The notes under the pieces: model-generated
What the model saw: only the letters and a program-made list of their open reading frames with translations
What the model was told of the DNA's origin: nothing
The model's database searches: none
Assembly: GCA_031267005.1 (NCBI GenBank)
Contig: JAIRZX010000250.1
Location: forward strand, 1-7,603
Reading direction: 5' to 3'
Length of the DNA stretch: 7,603 bases
Source of the DNA: Deltaproteobacteria bacterium
Lineage (GTDB): Bacteria; Desulfobacterota; Desulfarculia; Adiutricales; Adiutricaceae
Part shown: piece after piece, positions 5,548 through 7,603 of the stretch
Numbering within the stretch: the stretch's first letter is position 1
How the letters are laid out: each line of letters opens with the position of its first letter
Position numbers and translations under genes: made by a program

Positions 5548-5735
5548 CCATCCAGCGAATGCCCGGCGATCCCCCTTTGGAGGCCCCGGTAAGGCAATCG
5601 GTTTGGAAGGGCGAAGGCTACCAGTGGAAACGGGGAAGTCCGGTCTGTCCGGGAAGATTCCCGGAACAAGGCGGAGCCCGCCAAGAAGCCGCCGCCTGTC
5701 CGGGTCTGCCGGGGCGCGGCGCGCAAGACGCGGGC
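5548..5735. repeat. Diverged long tandem repeat, unit C (partial)
   Basis: This third copy keeps the head (AGCGAATGCCCGGCGATC, then GGCCCCGGTAAGGC), a GGGGAAGTCCGGTCTGTC motif that parallels unit B at 5171-5186, GCCGCCTGTCCGGGTC near 5691, and a CGCAAGACGCGG motif near 5721. After about 5735 the similarity fades and the AT-rich tail seen in A and B is missing. TCCGGGA/TCCCGGA (5648-5654/5659-5665) forms a hairpin at the position of the CGGGA/TCCCG hairpin in unit A. Confidence 0.5.
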
Positions 5736-5882
5736 TCGGTTCGGGCCCGACGCGAGTAAAAGCCAGGGGAGGGCGAGGCGGCGTGGACAATTGGGACCGA
5801 GGGTTTCCCGTCAGAACCCACCATTTCTAAAGAGCCAGAAAGCCGATTCGCTGCGCGGGGTTCCGGGGAAAGGAGAACGTCG

Positions 5883-6026
5883 ATGCCGGAACCTCGGTCT
5901 GCCCGGCTTATCCGCTTACTCTGCGGCGGTTCCCGTCGTCAAAAATCAGGGGTTCTACACGCGGCCCCTTACTTCAGGCATTGGCGGTCTGAGGGCCGCC
6001 GCTTCCGGTCCGTCCGAAACAGCTGA
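5883..6026 (+). CDS. Possible small basic protein (47 aa), unknown
   Basis: An ATG at 5883 is preceded by AAAGGAG (5869-5875) with a 7-nt spacing, the best ribosome site in the gene-poor part of the window. The frame ends at TGA 6024-6026. The product is short and arginine-rich (about 12 Arg of 47), with no membrane segment or motif I recognise. It lies about 80 bases before the promoter of the ATPase gene and has no clear promoter of its own. In GC-rich DNA an Arg-rich short frame can arise by chance, so only the ribosome site supports it. The rest of 5736-6104 shows no gene. Confidence 0.25.
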   Translation: MPEPRSARLIRLLCGGSRRQKSGVLHAAPYFRHWRSEGRRFRSVRNS

Positions 6027-6104
6027 CTTCTGAAGTGCGCAAGCCGGATAGATTTGATCCCGCCCTGGGAGCCGAAACGCTGAAAACCGTAAAACCGCTA
6101 AGAA

Positions 6105-6133
6105 TTGATCTAAAATCAGGAAAGTTGTATAAA
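6105..6133 (+). promoter_or_regulatory. Sigma70-type promoter for the AAA-ATPase-like gene
   Basis: TTGATC (6105-6110), a 17-base spacer and TATAAA (6128-6133) lie in an AT-rich patch just before the ATPase gene. The expected start of transcription near 6140 leaves a leader of about 55 bases to the ATG at 6195. Spacing and both hexamers are good. Confidence 0.6.
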
Positions 6134-6194
6134 TAAAAAAGGCAATACTGACGCCTCAACTATCTTGAAGGCCCAAAGCCGGAATGCAAAACTA

Positions 6195-7175
6195 ATGCCC
6201 CAGGCTTTACCAATTCTTCCCCTAGGGCTGGCGGACTTTGAAGACCTTAGGGAAAAGCAGGCAGTATACGTTGACAAGACGAAGTATATCACGGACCTTG
6301 AGAATGCTGGCAAGTTTGTCTTTTGCGCTCGGCCCCGCCGTTTCGGCAAGTCCCTTACTGTGAATATGCTCGATGCCTTCTTCTCGGGGCGCAACGATCT
6401 TTTTCAGGGCCTCGCGGCCGAAAAAAATATGTGCTCCCCTAATTTCGTAGCCTGCCCTGTCGTCAGGCTGGACATGTCCGCTGTGGCCGGTAGCGACAGC
6501 ACCGTACTTTTGAAAAATACAATCATGATGCGTCTTGGAATAGTAGCTGAGCGGCATCAGGTTCCCTTGCGCGGTGACGATTGCGCTGTTGCCTTTTCTT
6601 GTCTCCTTCAGGACATCCATAAGACGAGCGGCCAACAGGCAGTCCTCCTTTTGGATGAGTACGACGCCCCCGTCATAGATCTTGTCGGCCGGGACAAGTT
6701 AACTTATGATAAAAAATTGCTTTCCGAAACGCGGAACATAATGCAAAAATTCTACACTCAAATTAAAATCGAAGAAAAACATATCAAGTTAGCATTCATT
6801 ACCGGAGTAACTAAATTTTCCAGGATGGGTATTTTTTCCAGGCTCAACAACCTCCTTGACATTTCCATTTTTCCAGAGTTCAGCGCTTTCATGGGCTACA
6901 CCCATGAAGAGCTGAAGACGTATTTCGCTCCTTACATAACCCACACCGCCCTTGAACTCGAGATGAGCGAAGAAGGTCTTTTAAATAGACTCAAGGAATA
7001 TTACGATGGTTTTTCCTTTGACGGAAAAAATGAGGTGTACAATCCTTTTTCAATCCTTTCGTTTTTCAAGGCAAAAGCATTCGGAAACTTTTGGATGGCA
7101 TCAGGCTCAAACACCATCGTCAGGAAATTCTTTCGAGATAAGGCGCTTACGGTTGACCAGTTCCAGGGCCAGTAA
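6195..7175 (+). CDS. AAA-ATPase-like protein (PF09820-type), ends at a premature in-frame stop
   Basis: This is the N-terminal ATPase half of a widespread family in which an AAA-ATPase-like domain is followed by a DUF1703/PD-(D/E)XK-type nuclease-like domain. The cellular role of the family is not established. Visible motifs in this 326-aa frame are LPLGLADFEDLRE and VYVDKT (8-29), a Walker A-type RPRRFGKSL (46-54), Walker B LLLDEYDAPV (151-160), FITGVTKFSRMGIFS (201-215), YYDGFSFDG (269-277) with VYNPFSI (281-287), and FWMASGSN (299-306). I chose ATG 6195 because the family usually begins just before the LP-G-DF block. TTG 6165 would add 10 residues, and neither start has a strong ribosome site. 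TAA at 7173-7175 interrupts the frame where family members continue, and the downstream codons restore the family pattern in the same frame. GC is visibly lower than in tolQR, suggesting horizontal origin. Confidence 0.87.
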   Translation: MPQALPILPLGLADFEDLREKQAVYVDKTKYITDLENAGKFVFCARPRRFGKSLTVNMLDAFFSGRNDLFQGLAAEKNMCSPNFVACPVVRLDMSAVAGSDSTVLLKNTIMMRLGIVAERHQVPLRGDDCAVAFSCLLQDIHKTSGQQAVLLLDEYDAPVIDLVGRDKLTYDKKLLSETRNIMQKFYTQIKIEEKHIKLAFITGVTKFSRMGIFSRLNNLLDISIFPEFSAFMGYTHEELKTYFAPYITHTALELEMSEEGLLNRLKEYYDGFSFDGKNEVYNPFSILSFFKAKAFGNFWMASGSNTIVRKFFRDKALTVDQFQGQ

Positions 7176-7603
7176 ATGGACTACAGCGAAGCAAGACCGC
7201 CCGGGGAAATCGACGCCACTTCTCCGGAAGGATTCCTCTACCAATCCGGCTACCTGACCCTCCGGGCCAAAGACGGGGGGGGGTATCTCTTGGATTATCC
7301 CAACAGCGAAGTGCGAGAGGCGGTTTCAAAGCTGTTTCTGCAGAATTTCAATTCCGACTGGGGGGCCATCGGCAAATCCGGTCGGGAACTGGGCGACCGA
7401 CTGGCATCCGGCGATATCGTCGGCATTGTAACAGTAATAATCAGGCTTCTTGCAGGCATTCATTACCGTGACCACTTGGACGCGAACAGAGTTCCGCTGG
7501 TCAGGTCACTCAAGAAAATCATCCGCAAGATATCCGGCTCGGAAAGTCTTGAACCGTCGGACGAGAACAAGGCGGCGAAGCTGGCGGAGAAGCTCGAAAA
7601 GGA
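7176..7603 (+). pseudogene. Continuation of the AAA-ATPase-like gene after the in-frame stop (DUF1703-side, 3' end outside window)
   Basis: The same frame as 6195-7175 continues open from ATG 7176 to the window edge (142 codons). It contains PPGEID (8-13), SPEGFLYQSGYLTLR (16-30) and LDYPNSEV (39-46), the linker that follows the ATPase domain in this family. A helical region follows. The catalytic residues of the nuclease-like domain would lie past the window end and cannot be judged. One nonsense codon thus splits an otherwise intact gene, with no frameshift. Because TAA is directly followed by ATG, re-initiation could still make this half as a separate protein, so it may be a split gene and not a dead one. 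A run of nine G (7275-7283) lies inside the coding sequence and keeps the frame in this copy. Confidence 0.7.

Noticed and set aside
4676..5735. Insertion sequence or group II intron
   Set aside because: There is no transposase or reverse transcriptase frame and no terminal inverted repeats or target duplications could be identified.

Overview
The window looks like a chromosomal piece of a GC-rich Gram-negative bacterium. A TolQ/TolR (ExbB/ExbD-type) proton channel with TonB/TolA-type energy transducers implies a double-membrane envelope. The protein style (TolQ with a hydrophobic N-terminal extension, a lysine/proline-rich TonB with a C-terminal 'YLQLMEIVRSNWLPP' block) is most like Deltaproteobacteria/Desulfobacterota. 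That assignment is from memory of the families, not from a search, and is tentative.

Layout. (1) Positions 1-489 (+) hold the 3' end of a TonB/TolA-family gene whose start lies outside the window. (2) Positions 671-1600 (-) hold a complete paralogue, convergent with the first and about 91% identical in protein over the shared 162 residues. (3) Leftward from position 3258 run tolQ (2491-3258) and tolR (1931-2491), with a 1-base stop/start overlap, followed after a 330-bp gap by the 671-1600 transducer. A good sigma70-type promoter (TTGACT-17-TAATAT) lies at 3437-3465 on the minus strand, and three 8-bp-spaced CGTGCA boxes sit just upstream of it. (4) Positions of about 3470-6100 have no convincing protein gene apart from one possible 47-aa ORF. 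This stretch holds a rightward promoter candidate at 3614-3642, a long hairpin at 3734-3775, three 31-bp tandem repeats at 4160-4252, and an array of two full and one partial diverged units of 410-460 bp (4676 to about 5735). The units are joined by a conserved AT-rich element with a hairpin, and two of them carry different microsatellites, (CCAG)7 and (GGA)8. (5) From 6195 to the window end runs an AAA-ATPase-like / DUF1703-type gene of visibly lower GC, preceded by a strong promoter candidate (TTGATC-17-TATAAA). Its reading frame is cut by one in-frame TAA at 7173-7175, directly followed by ATG.

How the parts work together: TolQ and TolR form the inner-membrane proton-driven motor, and the TonB/TolA proteins carry that force across the periplasm to outer-membrane or peptidoglycan-associated partners. 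The AAA-ATPase gene and the repeat-rich stretch look like accessory DNA placed beside this conserved locus. No tRNA, rRNA, CRISPR array or intact transposase was recognised.
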